DNA of 64,000 nt from Duffyella gerundensis (lineage in GTDB: Bacteria > Pseudomonadota > Gammaproteobacteria > Enterobacterales > Enterobacteriaceae), in NCBI RefSeq assembly GCF_001517405.1, contig NZ_LN907827.1, positions 998,587 to 1,062,586 on the forward strand. Direction: 5' to 3'. Each line of letters opens with the position of its first letter. Within the stretch, counting starts at the first letter, position 1. Position numbers and translations under genes: made by a program. Positions 18,586 to 27,710 of the stretch are shown in pieces. Under the pieces are notes generated by a model. That model was not told the DNA's origin. It did no database searches and saw nothing but the letters and a program-made list of their open reading frames with translations.

Positions 18586-20118
18586 GTGAACTATCAATCC
18601 ACCATTGCATTAGAGGATTTGCCGCAGCGCGAACCGACCCGAATCGCTATTGGCGAAACGGACGTTCTGCTGATCCGTTATGGCGAACAGGTACAGGCGT
18701 TTCAGGCCACATGTCCGCATGCCGGTGCGCCGCTGGAAGAGGGTGCAATCTGTGATGACAAGCTGATTTGCCCGTGGCACAAAGCGGTCTTTGATATCAC
18801 CGCGGGCACCCTGCACGAGCCGCTCGCCCTGAGCGATCTGCAGCAGTATCCGGTGCGGGTTGAACAGGGCATGATTCTGGTAAGCCCGCAGGCGCTGGCG
18901 CGAGCCGACGCGGTGGAAAGCGATGTCGACACGCCGATGATGGTGATTCTGGGCACCGGTGCCGCCGGTAGTGCAGCTGCCTGGACCTTACGTCATGAAG
19001 GTTATCAGGGCAACATTGTGCTGGTGGAGCGTGAGCGTCAGGCGCCTTACGATCGCACCGCGCTGACAAAATTTGTGCCGTCGGGAAAAATGGCGATTGA
19101 TGAGGTGCCGGTGATTCTCGATGACGACTTTATGCAGCAGGTGGAGCGGATAAATGCCGACGTTGAGCGGATCGATAGCAAGGCGCAGCAGCTGCACTTT
19201 GCCGATGGCAGCAGCCTGCACTATGACAAACTGCTGATCGCCACCGGCGGCACGCCGCAGCGTCCCGACGTACCGGGCAATACGCTGGAAAACGTGCATG
19301 TGTTGCGAAGCATTGAACAGGCGGACAGCCTGTTGAAGCAGGTGGATGCACACCACAAGCTGACCATTATCGGCAACAGCTTTATCGGCATGGAGCTGGC
19401 ATCGGCGCTGCGTAGCCGCAAGGTTGAGGTGCAGGTTATTGCACCGCAGCCGTTGCCGTTTGAAAAGCAGTTTGGCAAAGAGGTCGCGACCCATTTTCGT
19501 CGGCTGCATGAAAAAAACGGCGTGAGCTTCATTGAAGGTGAGATTGAACAGCTGGAAGGTGAGGGTAAAGTCAGCGGCGTGCGGCTGACCGACGGTCAGC
19601 TGATTGCCACGCAGGTGGTGCTGTTTGCCACCGGCGTGGTGCCCGCCACACAGTTTATTCATGACCTGCCGCTGGAAGAAGATGGTAGCTTGCGTACCGA
19701 TGGCTATCTAAGTGCGGCGCCGAACCTGTGGGTGGCAGGCGACATTGCCACTTATCCGGTGCCCGGCGGTCATCAACGCATCGAACACTATCGCGTGGCG
19801 CAGCAGCAGGGGCGGGTGGCCGCCCTGAATATGCTCAATCACGATGAGCTGTTCGATCGCGTGCCGTTTTTCTGGACCGCGCATTACGGCACCCGCTATG
19901 AATACCTTGGTCACGCCAGCGAATGGGATGAATATCGCCTGATCGGCTCGCTGGAGGAACAGGTTTTTATTGCGCTGTACGGTCAGAAAGGCCAGCTGGT
20001 GGCGGCCACGTCCTGCGGCTTATACACGCTGACCGCCGAACTGCTCTATAAGATGCAAAAGCCGATGAGCATGACGGATGCGGTGAAAATGGCGGCGCGC
20101 GCGCGGCTGGGCGCCTGA
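18586..20118 (+). CDS. Rieske-domain FAD-dependent oxidoreductase (AIF-like)
   Basis: 510 residues; GTG start at 18586 behind ACAGGAATAACGCC. Residues about 1-105 form a Rieske [2Fe-2S] domain with CPHAG and CPWHK ligand pairs. Residues about 125-430 are a two-dinucleotide-binding flavoprotein (LGTGAAGSAAA for FAD, IIGNSFIGMELASAL for NAD(P)H, FATGVVPATQ, and LWVAGDIATYP). The C-terminal part is the reductase dimerisation domain. This fusion of Rieske ferredoxin and reductase resembles mammalian AIFL/NFRL and bacterial assimilatory or ring-hydroxylating reductases. No oxygenase partner is nearby; with the upstream SDR it forms a two-gene redox unit of unknown substrate. Confidence 0.92.
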   Translation: MNYQSTIALEDLPQREPTRIAIGETDVLLIRYGEQVQAFQATCPHAGAPLEEGAICDDKLICPWHKAVFDITAGTLHEPLALSDLQQYPVRVEQGMILVSPQALARADAVESDVDTPMMVILGTGAAGSAAAWTLRHEGYQGNIVLVERERQAPYDRTALTKFVPSGKMAIDEVPVILDDDFMQQVERINADVERIDSKAQQLHFADGSSLHYDKLLIATGGTPQRPDVPGNTLENVHVLRSIEQADSLLKQVDAHHKLTIIGNSFIGMELASALRSRKVEVQVIAPQPLPFEKQFGKEVATHFRRLHEKNGVSFIEGEIEQLEGEGKVSGVRLTDGQLIATQVVLFATGVVPATQFIHDLPLEEDGSLRTDGYLSAAPNLWVAGDIATYPVPGGHQRIEHYRVAQQQGRVAALNMLNHDELFDRVPFFWTAHYGTRYEYLGHASEWDEYRLIGSLEEQVFIALYGQKGQLVAATSCGLYTLTAELLYKMQKPMSMTDAVKMAARARLGA

Positions 20119-20149
20119 TGAACGCTCGCCTGCTGGCGAGCGAATAGCG

Positions 20150-20962
20150 TTACGATTTGCTCAGCGCTTCAGATTTCGCCATGCAGGCCTGCATGGCGTC
20201 AATCACCGCCGCCCGAAAGCCTTTCTGTTCCAGTACTTTTACCGCTTCAATGGTCGTGCCGCCCGGCGAGCAGACCATATCCTTCAGCTCGGCCGGGTGC
20301 TTGCCGGTCTCCAGCACCATCTGCGCCGAGCCCTTCACCGCCTGAGCGGCAAACTCATAGGCCTGCGCACGCGGCATACCGCCGAGCACTGCTGCATCGG
20401 CCATCGCTTCGATAAACATAAACACGTAGGCCGGTGCCGAACCGCTGACGCCCACTACCGAGTGAATCAGATATTCGCTGACCACCGCCGCTTTACCGAA
20501 GCTGTTGAAAATGGCGACCACTTCGCGGGTTTCCTCTTCGGTGACCAGCGGGTTAGGCGTTACTGACGTCATGCCCTCGTTGACCAGCGCTGGCGTGTTT
20601 GGCATGACGCGCACAATTTTGCGGTCGTGACCCAGCGTATTGGCCAGCGATTCCAGCGTGACGCCAGCGGCGATAGACACTACCAGCGTCTCTTTATTCA
20701 GGCTACCGGCAACGCTTTTTAGCACGTTGAGGATGACATTGGGCTTCACGGCGCCAAACAGAATATCAGCCTGCTTCGCCACTTCTTCCGCGCTCTGTGC
20801 CGCGGTCACGCCGTGGGCCTGCGCCATCTCCTCATTGGTCTCAGCTTTGTGATCGTAAATCCAAATATCTGCGGGGTTCACCTGGCCGCCAGCAATCAGG
20901 CCGCCAATAATCGCTTTGGACATATTGCCGCAGCCGATAAAACCGATCTTTTTCTGAATCAT
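20150..20962 (-). CDS. proC: Pyrroline-5-carboxylate reductase
   Basis: 270 residues, starting MIQKKIGFIGCGNMSKAIIGGL at 20962 behind AAAGGAAAATTC. It catalyses the last step of proline synthesis, reducing P5C with NAD(P)H. The N-terminal Rossmann motif GCGNMS, the segment RVMPNTPALVNEG, and the C-terminal helical domain with SGSAPAYVFMFIEAM and SPGGTTIEAV are all present. It is monocistronic and convergent with the Rieske gene upstream. Length equals that of E. coli ProC (269). No anomalies. Confidence 0.98.
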   Translation of the reverse strand: MIQKKIGFIGCGNMSKAIIGGLIAGGQVNPADIWIYDHKAETNEEMAQAHGVTAAQSAEEVAKQADILFGAVKPNVILNVLKSVAGSLNKETLVVSIAAGVTLESLANTLGHDRKIVRVMPNTPALVNEGMTSVTPNPLVTEEETREVVAIFNSFGKAAVVSEYLIHSVVGVSGSAPAYVFMFIEAMADAAVLGGMPRAQAYEFAAQAVKGSAQMVLETGKHPAELKDMVCSPGGTTIEAVKVLEQKGFRAAVIDAMQACMAKSEALSKS

Positions 20963-21048
20963 GAATTTTCCTTTCAGTAAGCTGAATTTACGCTCCAACA
21001 GCTTACGTCAGCTACGATTAATCACAAGTCATGCGAGAGAGGTAATCG

Positions 21049-21558
21049 ATGAATCCTGATGAAGAACAGAGCCGTAGCTATCCCTTGCAGGAGGATATGC
21101 GCTGGCAGCGACGCGAGTGGTGGCTGCAAAAAGTGGGCATGGTCATGCTGTTTCTTATCGTTATCGCCGGTGCCTGCGGCCTATTTTCCAAAGGCTTTCT
21201 CAGCGAGCAGCAGGTGAGCTCCGGCGATCGGCAGCTACAGGTGGAATATGAGCGCTTTGGTCGTCAGCTCAGTACCATGAACATGGCGATTCGTTTGCAG
21301 CAGCTGGAGGGCGAGCGCTTTACGCTGCGCATCGATCGCGGTGCCATCGACAATTTTCAGCTGCAAACCGTGCAGCCGCAGCCGCTGATTGCGCGCAGTC
21401 AGGGGCACGATTTGCTGCTAACCTGGGCGCTGCCCGCACAGCAGCATAACGCGTCAATCTGGCTTACCTGGCAACCCCTGAGCTTCGGCCATTTTCACAG
21501 CACCGTTTCGCTGGATCACGGCGCAACGGTGGCCTTCAGTCAACTGATCTATCCGTAG
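21049..21558 (+). CDS. Single-span membrane protein next to DUF421 gene
   Basis: 169 residues, start at 21049 behind GAGGTAATCG. A charged cytoplasmic N-terminus (MNPDEEQSRSYPLQED) leads into one TM helix (about 31-48, MVMLFLIVIAGACGLF). An extracytoplasmic beta-rich part (QVEYERFGRQ, WLTWQPLSFGHFHSTVSLD) of about 110 residues follows. It ends 9 bases before the DUF421 protein and the two are clearly one transcription unit. I do not recognise a named family. The topology suggests a periplasmic accessory subunit of the DUF421 membrane protein. Confidence 0.8.
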   Translation: MNPDEEQSRSYPLQEDMRWQRREWWLQKVGMVMLFLIVIAGACGLFSKGFLSEQQVSSGDRQLQVEYERFGRQLSTMNMAIRLQQLEGERFTLRIDRGAIDNFQLQTVQPQPLIARSQGHDLLLTWALPAQQHNASIWLTWQPLSFGHFHSTVSLDHGATVAFSQLIYP

Positions 21559-21567
21559 GAGAGCGTC

Positions 21568-22011
21568 ATGGAAACCGTGCTGCGTGCGGCAAGCATGTAT
21601 ATCGTATTGTTGATTGTGTTGCGTATCGTCGGTCGGCGCACGCTGCTGGAAATGACCGCATTTGATTTGATTCTGCTGTTGATCATCTCCGAGGCAACGC
21701 AGCAGGCGTTGCTGGGCGACGACTTCTCCATTACCGGCGCCGCACTGACCATCGTTACGCTGATTGTTATGGATATTCTGTTTGGCATGATGAAATCACA
21801 CTTTCCGCGGCTGGAGACGCTGCTTGATGGCAACGCGCTGATTCTGGTCGAGAATGGCAAACTGCTGCCGCAGCGGGCAAAGCGGGCGGGCATTAGTGAA
21901 AGCGACATTTTGATTTCGGCGCGCAGCACGCAGGGGCTGGAACGCCTCGACCAAATAAAATTTGCCATCCTTGAAAAGAACGGCAAGATCTCCATCATTC
22001 CGCAATCGTGA
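21568..22011 (+). CDS. DUF421 (YetF/YcaP-like) membrane protein
   Basis: 147 residues, start behind GGAGAGCGTC. Three N-terminal TM helices ([50 protein letters not shown]) are followed by the cytoplasmic DUF421 domain ([31 protein letters not shown]), the arrangement of YetF/YcaP proteins. The final residues ([16 protein letters not shown]) are the family's typical end. Function is unknown, with envelope-related phenotypes suggested in other bacteria. The gene pairs with the upstream single-span protein and ends 10 bases before yaiI. Confidence 0.9.
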   Translation: METVLRAASMYIVLLIVLRIVGRRTLLEMTAFDLILLLIISEATQQALLGDDFSITGAALTIVTLIVMDILFGMMKSHFPRLETLLDGNALILVENGKLLPQRAKRAGISESDILISARSTQGLERLDQIKFAILEKNGKISIIPQS

Positions 22012-22021
22012 AGGAGCCGTT

Positions 22022-22468
22022 ATGCCAATTTGGGTGGATGCCGATGCGTGTCCAAAAGTAATTAAAGAAGTGCTCTATCGTGCCGCTGACCGAACCTCGA
22101 CATTGATAACCTTTGTTGCGAATCAGTCGCTGTCGGTGCCGCCGTCGCCGTGGCTGAAGACGCTGCGCGTCGCGGCCGGTTTTGACGTTGCTGATAATGA
22201 AATTGTGCAGCGGGCACAGCCGGGCGATCTGGTGATCACCGCTGATATTCCGCTAGCGGCAGAAGTGATGGAGAAGGGCGCTATCGCGCTGAATCCACGC
22301 GGTGAGCGCTACAGCGACGCCACTATTCGTGAACGGCTGACCATGCGTGATTTTATGGATACGTTGCGCAGCAGCGGCATTCAAACCGGCGGTCCGGCGA
22401 CGTTGAATCAGCGCGATCGGCAGCAGTTTGCCAACGAGCTGGATAAGTGGTTATTGCAGCAGCGCTAA
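22022..22468 (+). CDS. yaiI: UPF0178 protein YaiI
   Basis: 148 residues. [24 protein letters not shown] is the diagnostic start of YaiI/YqxD. The family (DUF188) has a PIN-like fold, with acidic residues in DADACP and [10 protein letters not shown] plus the late NPRGERY motif. No activity is established. The ATG at 22022 follows AAGGAGCCGTT. It lies directly behind the DUF421 gene and before a terminator for the opposite strand. The order proC-yaiI-aroL agrees with E. coli apart from the inserted pair. Confidence 0.95.
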   Translation: MPIWVDADACPKVIKEVLYRAADRTSTLITFVANQSLSVPPSPWLKTLRVAAGFDVADNEIVQRAQPGDLVITADIPLAAEVMEKGAIALNPRGERYSDATIRERLTMRDFMDTLRSSGIQTGGPATLNQRDRQQFANELDKWLLQQR

Positions 22469-22494
22469 AAAAAAGCCTCTTCACGGGAAGAGGC
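22467..22494 (-). terminator. Terminator of the DUF2076 gene
   Basis: GCCTCTTC ACGG GAAGAGGC (22475-22494); on the minus strand eight T follow (22474-22467). Confidence 0.85.
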
Positions 22495-22517
22495 GGATCG
22501 ATGTGGCCTGCAGAGAA

Positions 22518-23177
22518 TCAGACAAAGCTGTCGTCATCAAAGTCATCACTGAAATTGTCATCGTTGCCAAAGTCGTTGGCATAATCGGGCGGCAGGCCAG
22601 CATTTTGATTAAGAAACGCGTCGTTATCGCCCTGATTAAAAGTATCAAGATTATTGGAGACGTCCGGCAGCGGCTCATCGTTGATGATATTCACAATCTC
22701 CTGCGGCTGCGAATGATGGAACATGCTGGTCAGCATATCCGCCATCACCACGCCACCCGCCACGCCGACCGCAGTTTGCAGCGCGCCGCCTAAAAAGCCG
22801 GTGCCGCGTGCCGCCGGAGCAGCAGCCTGTTGCGGTGAACTGTTGTTCCACTGTTGTTGCTGTTGCTGTTGTGGCGGCTGTGACGATCGTGACTGACCAC
22901 CGCCAAACAAACCGGAGAGAAAACCGCCGCTGCTCTGCTGGGGTTGTTGCTGCTGAGCCAGCTGATTCTGCAGCTCATTTACCCGATCGTTGAGTTTTTT
23001 CATCGCCGCTTCCTGAATCAGGATCGACTGCGCCATGTAATAGGGTGCATCAGGCTGCTGCTGTAGCTGGGTTTTGATCAGCTGATCTGCCGCCGCATCA
23101 CGCGGGCCTGACTGTGCCTGAGCCTGTTTTAACCGGCTAAACAGACTCTCAATTAAACGTTGCTCTTCGCTCTGCAT
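22518..23177 (-). CDS. DUF2076 domain protein, Gln-rich periplasmic-ABC-like
   Basis: 219 residues from MQSEEQRLIESLFSRLKQ at 23177, behind GGAGGTTTACT. An N-terminal helical part (1-70) is rich in Gln. It is followed by a low-complexity linker (GGFLSGLFGGGQ, QPPQQQQQQQW), a Gly/Ala hydrophobic stretch (GFLGGALQTAVGVAGGVVMADMLTSMF, about 125-152) and an acidic tail (NDDNFSDDFDDDSFV). This is the typical layout of DUF2076, a family of unknown function seen across Enterobacterales. The Gln and Asp runs suggest a disordered, possibly self-associating protein. In E. coli no gene sits here between yaiI and aroL. Confidence 0.85.
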   Translation of the reverse strand: MQSEEQRLIESLFSRLKQAQAQSGPRDAAADQLIKTQLQQQPDAPYYMAQSILIQEAAMKKLNDRVNELQNQLAQQQQPQQSSGGFLSGLFGGGQSRSSQPPQQQQQQQWNNSSPQQAAAPAARGTGFLGGALQTAVGVAGGVVMADMLTSMFHHSQPQEIVNIINDEPLPDVSNNLDTFNQGDNDAFLNQNAGLPPDYANDFGNDDNFSDDFDDDSFV

Positions 23178-23278
23178 AGTAAACCTCCATTTTGGGGTAA
23201 TGGTTCTATTTTGGTTCAGCATGCCAGAAAGTAAATGCGCGCCCGGTAAGTAATTGTTGCCAGTGATGAACCGGGGCT

Positions 23279-23296
23279 GGTACTGATTTTTTTACC
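23279..23296 (+). promoter_or_regulatory. Weak TyrR-box-like sequence upstream of aroL
   Basis: GGTACT GATTTT TTTACC. It keeps the invariant G and C of TGTAAA-N6-TTTACA, with one good half-site. E. coli aroL is repressed by TyrR and TrpR, so a box is expected here. The match is modest. Confidence 0.35.
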
Positions 23297-23427
23297 GTTG
23301 CTGCGCAAGCGGGCCAAATGCACGTTAAGCGGTAGCCGCTGTAAGTGATTGTCGGTATTATGCCAGCCCATATTCACCATACCGTCCGCGCCTTTTCGCA
23401 GCGGATGCGGCGGAGGAGCTGCCCGTA

Positions 23428-23952
23428 ATGTCATTACCTTTGTATCTGATTGGCGCCCGCGGGTGTGGTAAAACCACGGTTGGCCACGCGCTGGCCCAGG
23501 CGCTGGGATATAACTTTAGTGATACCGACCATCACCTGCTGCAGGCGACCGGTGCCAGCGTCAGCGACATCGTGGCGGCAGAAGGATGGGACGGTTTCCG
23601 TCGTCGCGAAACGGCAGCGCTGAAGGCGGTGACTGCGCCCTCAACCGTGATCGCCACCGGCGGCGGCATGGTGCTGGCCGATGAGAATCGGCAGTTTATG
23701 CAGCAGCATGGCCGGGTTATCTATCTGTATGCGCTGCCAGAGGTGTTGGTGGCGCGGCTGGATGCCTCGCCGGAAGTCGCTCAGCGACCGACGCTAACCG
23801 GCCAGCCGGTGGCAGAGGAGATGGCAGAAGTGCTCGCCCAGCGTGAAGCGCTCTATCAGCTGGCGGCGCATCATCAGGTTGACGCCATGCAATCCCCGGA
23901 CGAGGTGGTAAAGGCCATTCTCACCTCGCTCTCTCTGGCACGCGCCAGCTAG
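23428..23952 (+). CDS. aroL: Shikimate kinase II
   Basis: 174 residues. Walker [12 protein letters not shown] is at 8-18, DTDHHL binds Mg/shikimate, and GWDGFRRRE and ATGGGMV are substrate-binding segments. A lid region (AQRPTLTG) and [10 protein letters not shown] follow. It phosphorylates shikimate in aromatic amino-acid synthesis. The start at 23428 has GGAGGAGCTGCCCGTA upstream. The order aroL-yaiA-aroM is as in E. coli, where aroL is TyrR/TrpR regulated. Length matches the E. coli protein (174). Confidence 0.97.
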   Translation: MSLPLYLIGARGCGKTTVGHALAQALGYNFSDTDHHLLQATGASVSDIVAAEGWDGFRRRETAALKAVTAPSTVIATGGGMVLADENRQFMQQHGRVIYLYALPEVLVARLDASPEVAQRPTLTGQPVAEEMAEVLAQREALYQLAAHHQVDAMQSPDEVVKAILTSLSLARAS

Positions 23953-24072
23953 CCATTCCGCGCAACCCGTTTCCATTGTCTATACTGAAAGCAGAGTGGG
24001 CATTAATCCTCTCTGCTTCAGCGCACCGGCGCTGAGTGGCGATAGCATCTTAAACGACATGAGGGAATAGTT

Positions 24073-24252
24073 ATGCCATCAAGACCACCGTACCCAAGGG
24101 AAGCAAACATCGTTACCGTCGGTAAAGGCGATGAGACACGTTATGAACTGCGTGCCGATCACCCGAAACCTAACTCTTTGATCAGTGAGCATGACAGCGA
24201 GCAGGAAGCGCTGGATGCAAAAGAGCGTTACGAAAATATCGACAAAGAGTAA
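24073..24252 (+). CDS. yaiA: YaiA family small protein (59 aa)
   Basis: Missed by a 60-codon cut-off. The ATG at 24073 follows GAGGGAATAGTT; the stop is TAA at 24250. The 59 residues match E. coli Yai[17 protein letters not shown], then [15 protein letters not shown] and [10 protein letters not shown]. The protein is hydrophilic, of unknown function. In E. coli it is cotranscribed with aroL under TyrR. Here it lies 120 bases behind aroL; TATACT at 23981 may provide a separate -10, without a good -35. Confidence 0.93.
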   Translation: MPSRPPYPREANIVTVGKGDETRYELRADHPKPNSLISEHDSEQEALDAKERYENIDKE

Positions 24253-24586
24253 GTCAGACGGGCAGGGAAGCCTGATATCACACCGCTGTGCTTTTATCGT
24301 TTCAGCACGCATTTCGCGAAAATTTATCTCTCTCCGCAAAAAGTAAAATAGTGTTTCTTTTTACTGCACTTATTCATATTCCTCGTCATTTTAAAGGTGT
24401 AAGCGCTGCGCACGCCTCAGGCAAAACCCCCGCCCACTGCTATCCTCAAACTTGTACAAGAAAGATCCCTTGCTCTGCTTTACCACCACAGGCCGATTGC
24501 TGCCCATCCTTATAAAATGGTTCACCTGCGCCTGTTGATCGGTAAAATTGGCTTTTTTTAAAACCTGTACCGTTGGAAGTAAACCT
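24253..24586. other. yaiA-aroM intergenic region
   Basis: 334 bases. AGTAAAA (24342-24348) and TTTTTACT (24358-24365) form an imperfect inverted repeat; the spacing is too wide for a standard TyrR box. No gene seen. Confidence 0.5.
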
Positions 24587-25264
24587 ATGCAACCATCATT
24601 GGTCACGCTTACACTCGGTGTGGCATTGCGCAACGATATCCTGCCGTTATTGCTGGAATATCTTCCCGAGGAGCAGATTGCCCATCGACACCTGCTGGAG
24701 GAGTTTTCGTTACAGGATGTAGTCACTCGCTTTTCCCCGGCAGAAGGGGAACCGACCGTCACCGTTCGCTGGTGTGACGATCAACATTTACGGCTGTCCA
24801 CCAGCAAAATTCGCACCGCGCTGCAGCACAAGCTCAGCGAGCTGGAAGCGCAGGGTTTCGACACTATCCTGTTGTTTGCCTCCAGTGAATTTACCGGCCT
24901 GCACTGCAACAACGCCTTGTTGCTGGAATCCGATCGCCTGTTACCGCCGCTGATCGCCTCCATCGTTGATGACCATCAGGTGGGCATTCTGGTCTCGCTG
25001 GAGGACCATTTACACACGCAGAGCAGAAAGTGGCGCAACCTGAGTAAGTCTCCCTGCTTTGCTATTGCCAGTCCGTGGCAGGCGAGCGAAGGCGATTTGA
25101 TCGATGCTGCGCTGTCGCTGCAGGAGCAGGGCGCGGATGTGGTGATGATGGACTGCATTGGCTATCAGCCGCGTCATCGTGAATTCCTGCAGCAGCTGTT
25201 GGGCATTCCGGTGCTGCTGTCCAATGTTTTACTGGCTAAACTGGCGGCGGAACTGATGGTGTGA
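24587..25264 (+). CDS. aroM: AroM protein
   Basis: 225 residues from MQPSLVTLTLGVALRNDI at 24587 (site GGAAGTAAACCT). Contains the AroM/Asp-Glu racemase-like landmarks DTILLFASSEFTGL, VGILVSLEDHL, and the late VVMMDCIGYQPRHREF, with a cysteine in MDCIG corresponding to a racemase-like catalytic position. E. coli AroM is in the aroL operon and has no assigned reaction. Separated here from yaiA by 334 bases, so probably transcribed independently. Confidence 0.92.
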   Translation: MQPSLVTLTLGVALRNDILPLLLEYLPEEQIAHRHLLEEFSLQDVVTRFSPAEGEPTVTVRWCDDQHLRLSTSKIRTALQHKLSELEAQGFDTILLFASSEFTGLHCNNALLLESDRLLPPLIASIVDDHQVGILVSLEDHLHTQSRKWRNLSKSPCFAIASPWQASEGDLIDAALSLQEQGADVVMMDCIGYQPRHREFLQQLLGIPVLLSNVLLAKLAAELMV

Positions 25265-25367
25265 TCCCGTTGGCAGGCCATTCACGGCGGTGCTGATTTT
25301 GCGTGACACCCTGACACTTCGGCCTCTACACTGCCTTTTCAGCTTATCGTTGCTATAAGGAAGTGAC

Positions 25368-25652
25368 ATGCTCAATGTAAGTGAATACTTTGACGGAAAA
25401 GTGAAGTCTATCGGATTTGAGAGCGCCACTGCGGGCCGCGCCAGCGTTGGCGTGATGGCTGAAGGCGAATACACGTTTAGTACGGCACAGCCGGAAGAGA
25501 TGACCGTGGTCAGCGGCGCACTGAAAGTGTTGCTGTCGGGCGAGGTTGAGTGGAAATGGTATGAAGCAGGCAGCGTGTTTAACGTGCCGGGCCACAGCGA
25601 ATTTTATCTGCAGGTGGCTGAACCCAGCGCTTACCTTTGCCGCTATCTGTAA
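25368..25652 (+). CDS. ppnP: Pyrimidine/purine nucleoside phosphorylase PpnP
   Basis: 94 residues starting [19 protein letters not shown] at 25368, behind AGGAAGTGAC. A single small cupin barrel with the conserved [14 protein letters not shown] and [24 protein letters not shown] pattern, the family's full length (E. coli YaiE/PpnP 94). Catalyses phosphorolysis of several nucleosides. Followed by a bidirectional terminator shared with rdgC. Confidence 0.96.
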   Translation: MLNVSEYFDGKVKSIGFESATAGRASVGVMAEGEYTFSTAQPEEMTVVSGALKVLLSGEVEWKWYEAGSVFNVPGHSEFYLQVAEPSAYLCRYL

Positions 25653-25667
25653 GCGAGTGAACGTCTG

Positions 25668-25702
25668 AAAAAAGGGATAACGCGAAAACGTTATCCCTTT
25701 TT
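25668..25702. terminator. Bidirectional terminator between ppnP and rdgC
   Basis: AAAGGGATAACG (25671-25682) / CGTTATCCCTTT (25689-25700), with A and T runs on both sides. Confidence 0.9.
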
Positions 25703-25707
25703 GTGTT

Positions 25708-26619
25708 TTAACGCTGGGCTTCGCCGCCCAACGCTTCCAACAGATTACTGGTCAGTGCCGCCAGTTCACTGGTCATCAGCATAAAGTCAGCATCAAAGCG
25801 CAGGGCGAAATCCTCGCGATCGATATCATCATTCTGCTCACGCAGCGTATCGGCAAATTTCAGGCGCTTAACCGAGCCGTCGTCGGCCAGCACAAACTGA
25901 ATGCGCTCCTGCCAGTCTAGCGCCAGTTTGGTCACCACTTTGCCCGCTTCAATATGGTTGGCGATTTCGTCGCTCACCAGATCCTGCTTTTTACAGCGGA
26001 TCACGCCGCCATCTTCCAGAATCGCTTTCAGCTCGGCTTCGTCCATCAGCGCAAAACCGGCGGGCAGATCGCCAGAACGCACCCATTCGGTCAGCGTCAG
26101 CTCAATCGGATTCTCCAGCGTCAGCGGCACCACCGGCAGCGAGCCGAGGCTTTTGCGCAGCAGCGCCAGCGTATCTTCCGCTTTTTTGGCACTGGCACAG
26201 TCGACCATAATCAGGTTGTTGACCGTGTCGATCCACAGATAAGTCTGGCTGAAACGGCTAAAGGCACGCGGCAGCAGGCTATGCAGCACCTCATCCTTCA
26301 GCGAATCCTTTTCGGTTTTCTTCAGCTTGCGCGACTGCTCCGCTTCCAGCTTTTCAATCTTCGCTTCCAGCGCCTGTTTAATCACCGGCGACGGCAGAAT
26401 TTTCTCTTCTTTGCGGGCGCAAATCAGGATCTGGCCGTTGTTCTCATGGGTAAACGCGTCACTGCGCTGGCCCAGTGGTGAAACCCAGCCGGTTTTCGCC
26501 ATATCCTGGCTGCCACAGGGGGAAAAGGAGAGGGCACCAAGCTGTTTTTCCATCTCGTCTGCGGACAACGGAATGTCACGATTCAGACGATAAACCATCA
26601 TATTCTTAAACCACAACAT
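25708..26619 (-). CDS. rdgC: Recombination-associated protein RdgC
   Basis: 303 residues from [18 protein letters not shown] at 26619, behind AAAGGAAGCAGC. RdgC forms a ring-shaped dimer that binds double-stranded DNA and tempers RecA. Family landmarks: [51 protein letters not shown], and the C-terminal [21 protein letters not shown]. Length equals that of E. coli (303). It diverges from mak as in E. coli. Confidence 0.97.
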   Translation of the reverse strand: MLWFKNMMVYRLNRDIPLSADEMEKQLGALSFSPCGSQDMAKTGWVSPLGQRSDAFTHENNGQILICARKEEKILPSPVIKQALEAKIEKLEAEQSRKLKKTEKDSLKDEVLHSLLPRAFSRFSQTYLWIDTVNNLIMVDCASAKKAEDTLALLRKSLGSLPVVPLTLENPIELTLTEWVRSGDLPAGFALMDEAELKAILEDGGVIRCKKQDLVSDEIANHIEAGKVVTKLALDWQERIQFVLADDGSVKRLKFADTLREQNDDIDREDFALRFDADFMLMTSELAALTSNLLEALGGEAQR

Positions 26620-26765
26620 GCTGCTTCCTTTACCGGGTGCGCGATCGGGCGCACAACTCTTTAAGACTGCGCGCATGATAGCGAAACATCGCTGCAGTTT
26701 CATTGCCTTTCCTGATTTGCGCTTTTAATGTATTTGCCACGGCACCGGCTCATGAGGAAAAAAAT

Positions 26766-27677
26766 GTGCGTATTGGAATTGATTTAGGCGGCACCAAAGT
26801 TGAGGTTATCGCGCTCTCAGACCAGGGAGACGAGTTATTCCGTTATCGTGTTAACACGCCGCGCAACGATTATCCGGGCACGCTACAGGCGATTGCCGAT
26901 CTGGTGCATCGCGCCGAGGCGCATACCGGCCAAACCGGCAGCGTGGGCATCGGTATTCCCGGCACGCTTTCTCCGGTGAGCCATCGGGTAAAAAACGCCA
27001 ATTCAACCTGGCTCAACGGCCAGCCGCTGGATCGCGATCTGGCGACGATGCTGCAACGTGAAGTGCGTATCGCCAATGATGCTAACTGCCTGGCAGTGTC
27101 AGAAGCGGTTGACGGCGCGGGAGCGGGCAAGGCGCTGGTGTTCGCGGTGATCATCGGCACCGGCTCGGGTGCGGGCATCGCCATCAACGGCGCATCGCGC
27201 ATCGGCGGCAACGGCAATGCGGGCGAGTGGGGCCACAATCCGTTGCCGTGGATGGATGAAGATGAGCTGCGCTACCGTGAAGAGGTCGCCTGCTACTGTG
27301 GTCAGAAAGGCTGTATTGAAACCTTTGTTTCCGGCACCGGCTTTGCCACCGACTATCAACGTCTGAGCGGTACCGCGCGCAAAGGCGTGGAAATTATGCA
27401 GCAGCTGGCGCAGCAGGATCCGGTGGCTGAACTGGCGCTGAGCCGCTATGAACTGCGGCTGGCGAAGTCGCTGGCGCAGGTGGTTAACCTGTTGGATCCC
27501 GATGTCATTGTGTTAGGCGGCGGCATGAGCAACGTGGACCGTCTTTATCAGACGGTGCCGCCATTAATGAAAAACTGGGTGTTTGGTGGCGAATGCTCAA
27601 CGCCGGTTCTGAAGGCGCAGCACGGCGATTCCAGCGGCGTGCGCGGCGCGGCCTGGCTCTGGCCGCTTAACGGCTGA
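26766..27677 (+). CDS. mak: Fructokinase (manno(fructo)kinase)
   Basis: 303 residues with a GTG start at 26766 behind GAGGAAAAAAAT; the ATG at 26764 is out of frame. It is a ROK-family kinase: N-terminal phosphate-binding [12 protein letters not shown], catalytic Asp in [16 protein letters not shown], and the zinc-binding [15 protein letters not shown]. It phosphorylates fructose and mannose. The gene follows rdgC divergently as in E. coli; the downstream neighbour differs (a permease instead of araJ). Confidence 0.96.
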   Translation: MRIGIDLGGTKVEVIALSDQGDELFRYRVNTPRNDYPGTLQAIADLVHRAEAHTGQTGSVGIGIPGTLSPVSHRVKNANSTWLNGQPLDRDLATMLQREVRIANDANCLAVSEAVDGAGAGKALVFAVIIGTGSGAGIAINGASRIGGNGNAGEWGHNPLPWMDEDELRYREEVACYCGQKGCIETFVSGTGFATDYQRLSGTARKGVEIMQQLAQQDPVAELALSRYELRLAKSLAQVVNLLDPDVIVLGGGMSNVDRLYQTVPPLMKNWVFGGECSTPVLKAQHGDSSGVRGAAWLWPLNG

Positions 27678-27710
27678 ACAGGCAGCCGGGGCGATACCGC
27701 CCCGGTGATA

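Noticed and set aside
26764..26766. ATG as the mak start
   Set aside because: Out of frame; it stops after seven codons, whereas GTG at 26766 opens the ROK frame.
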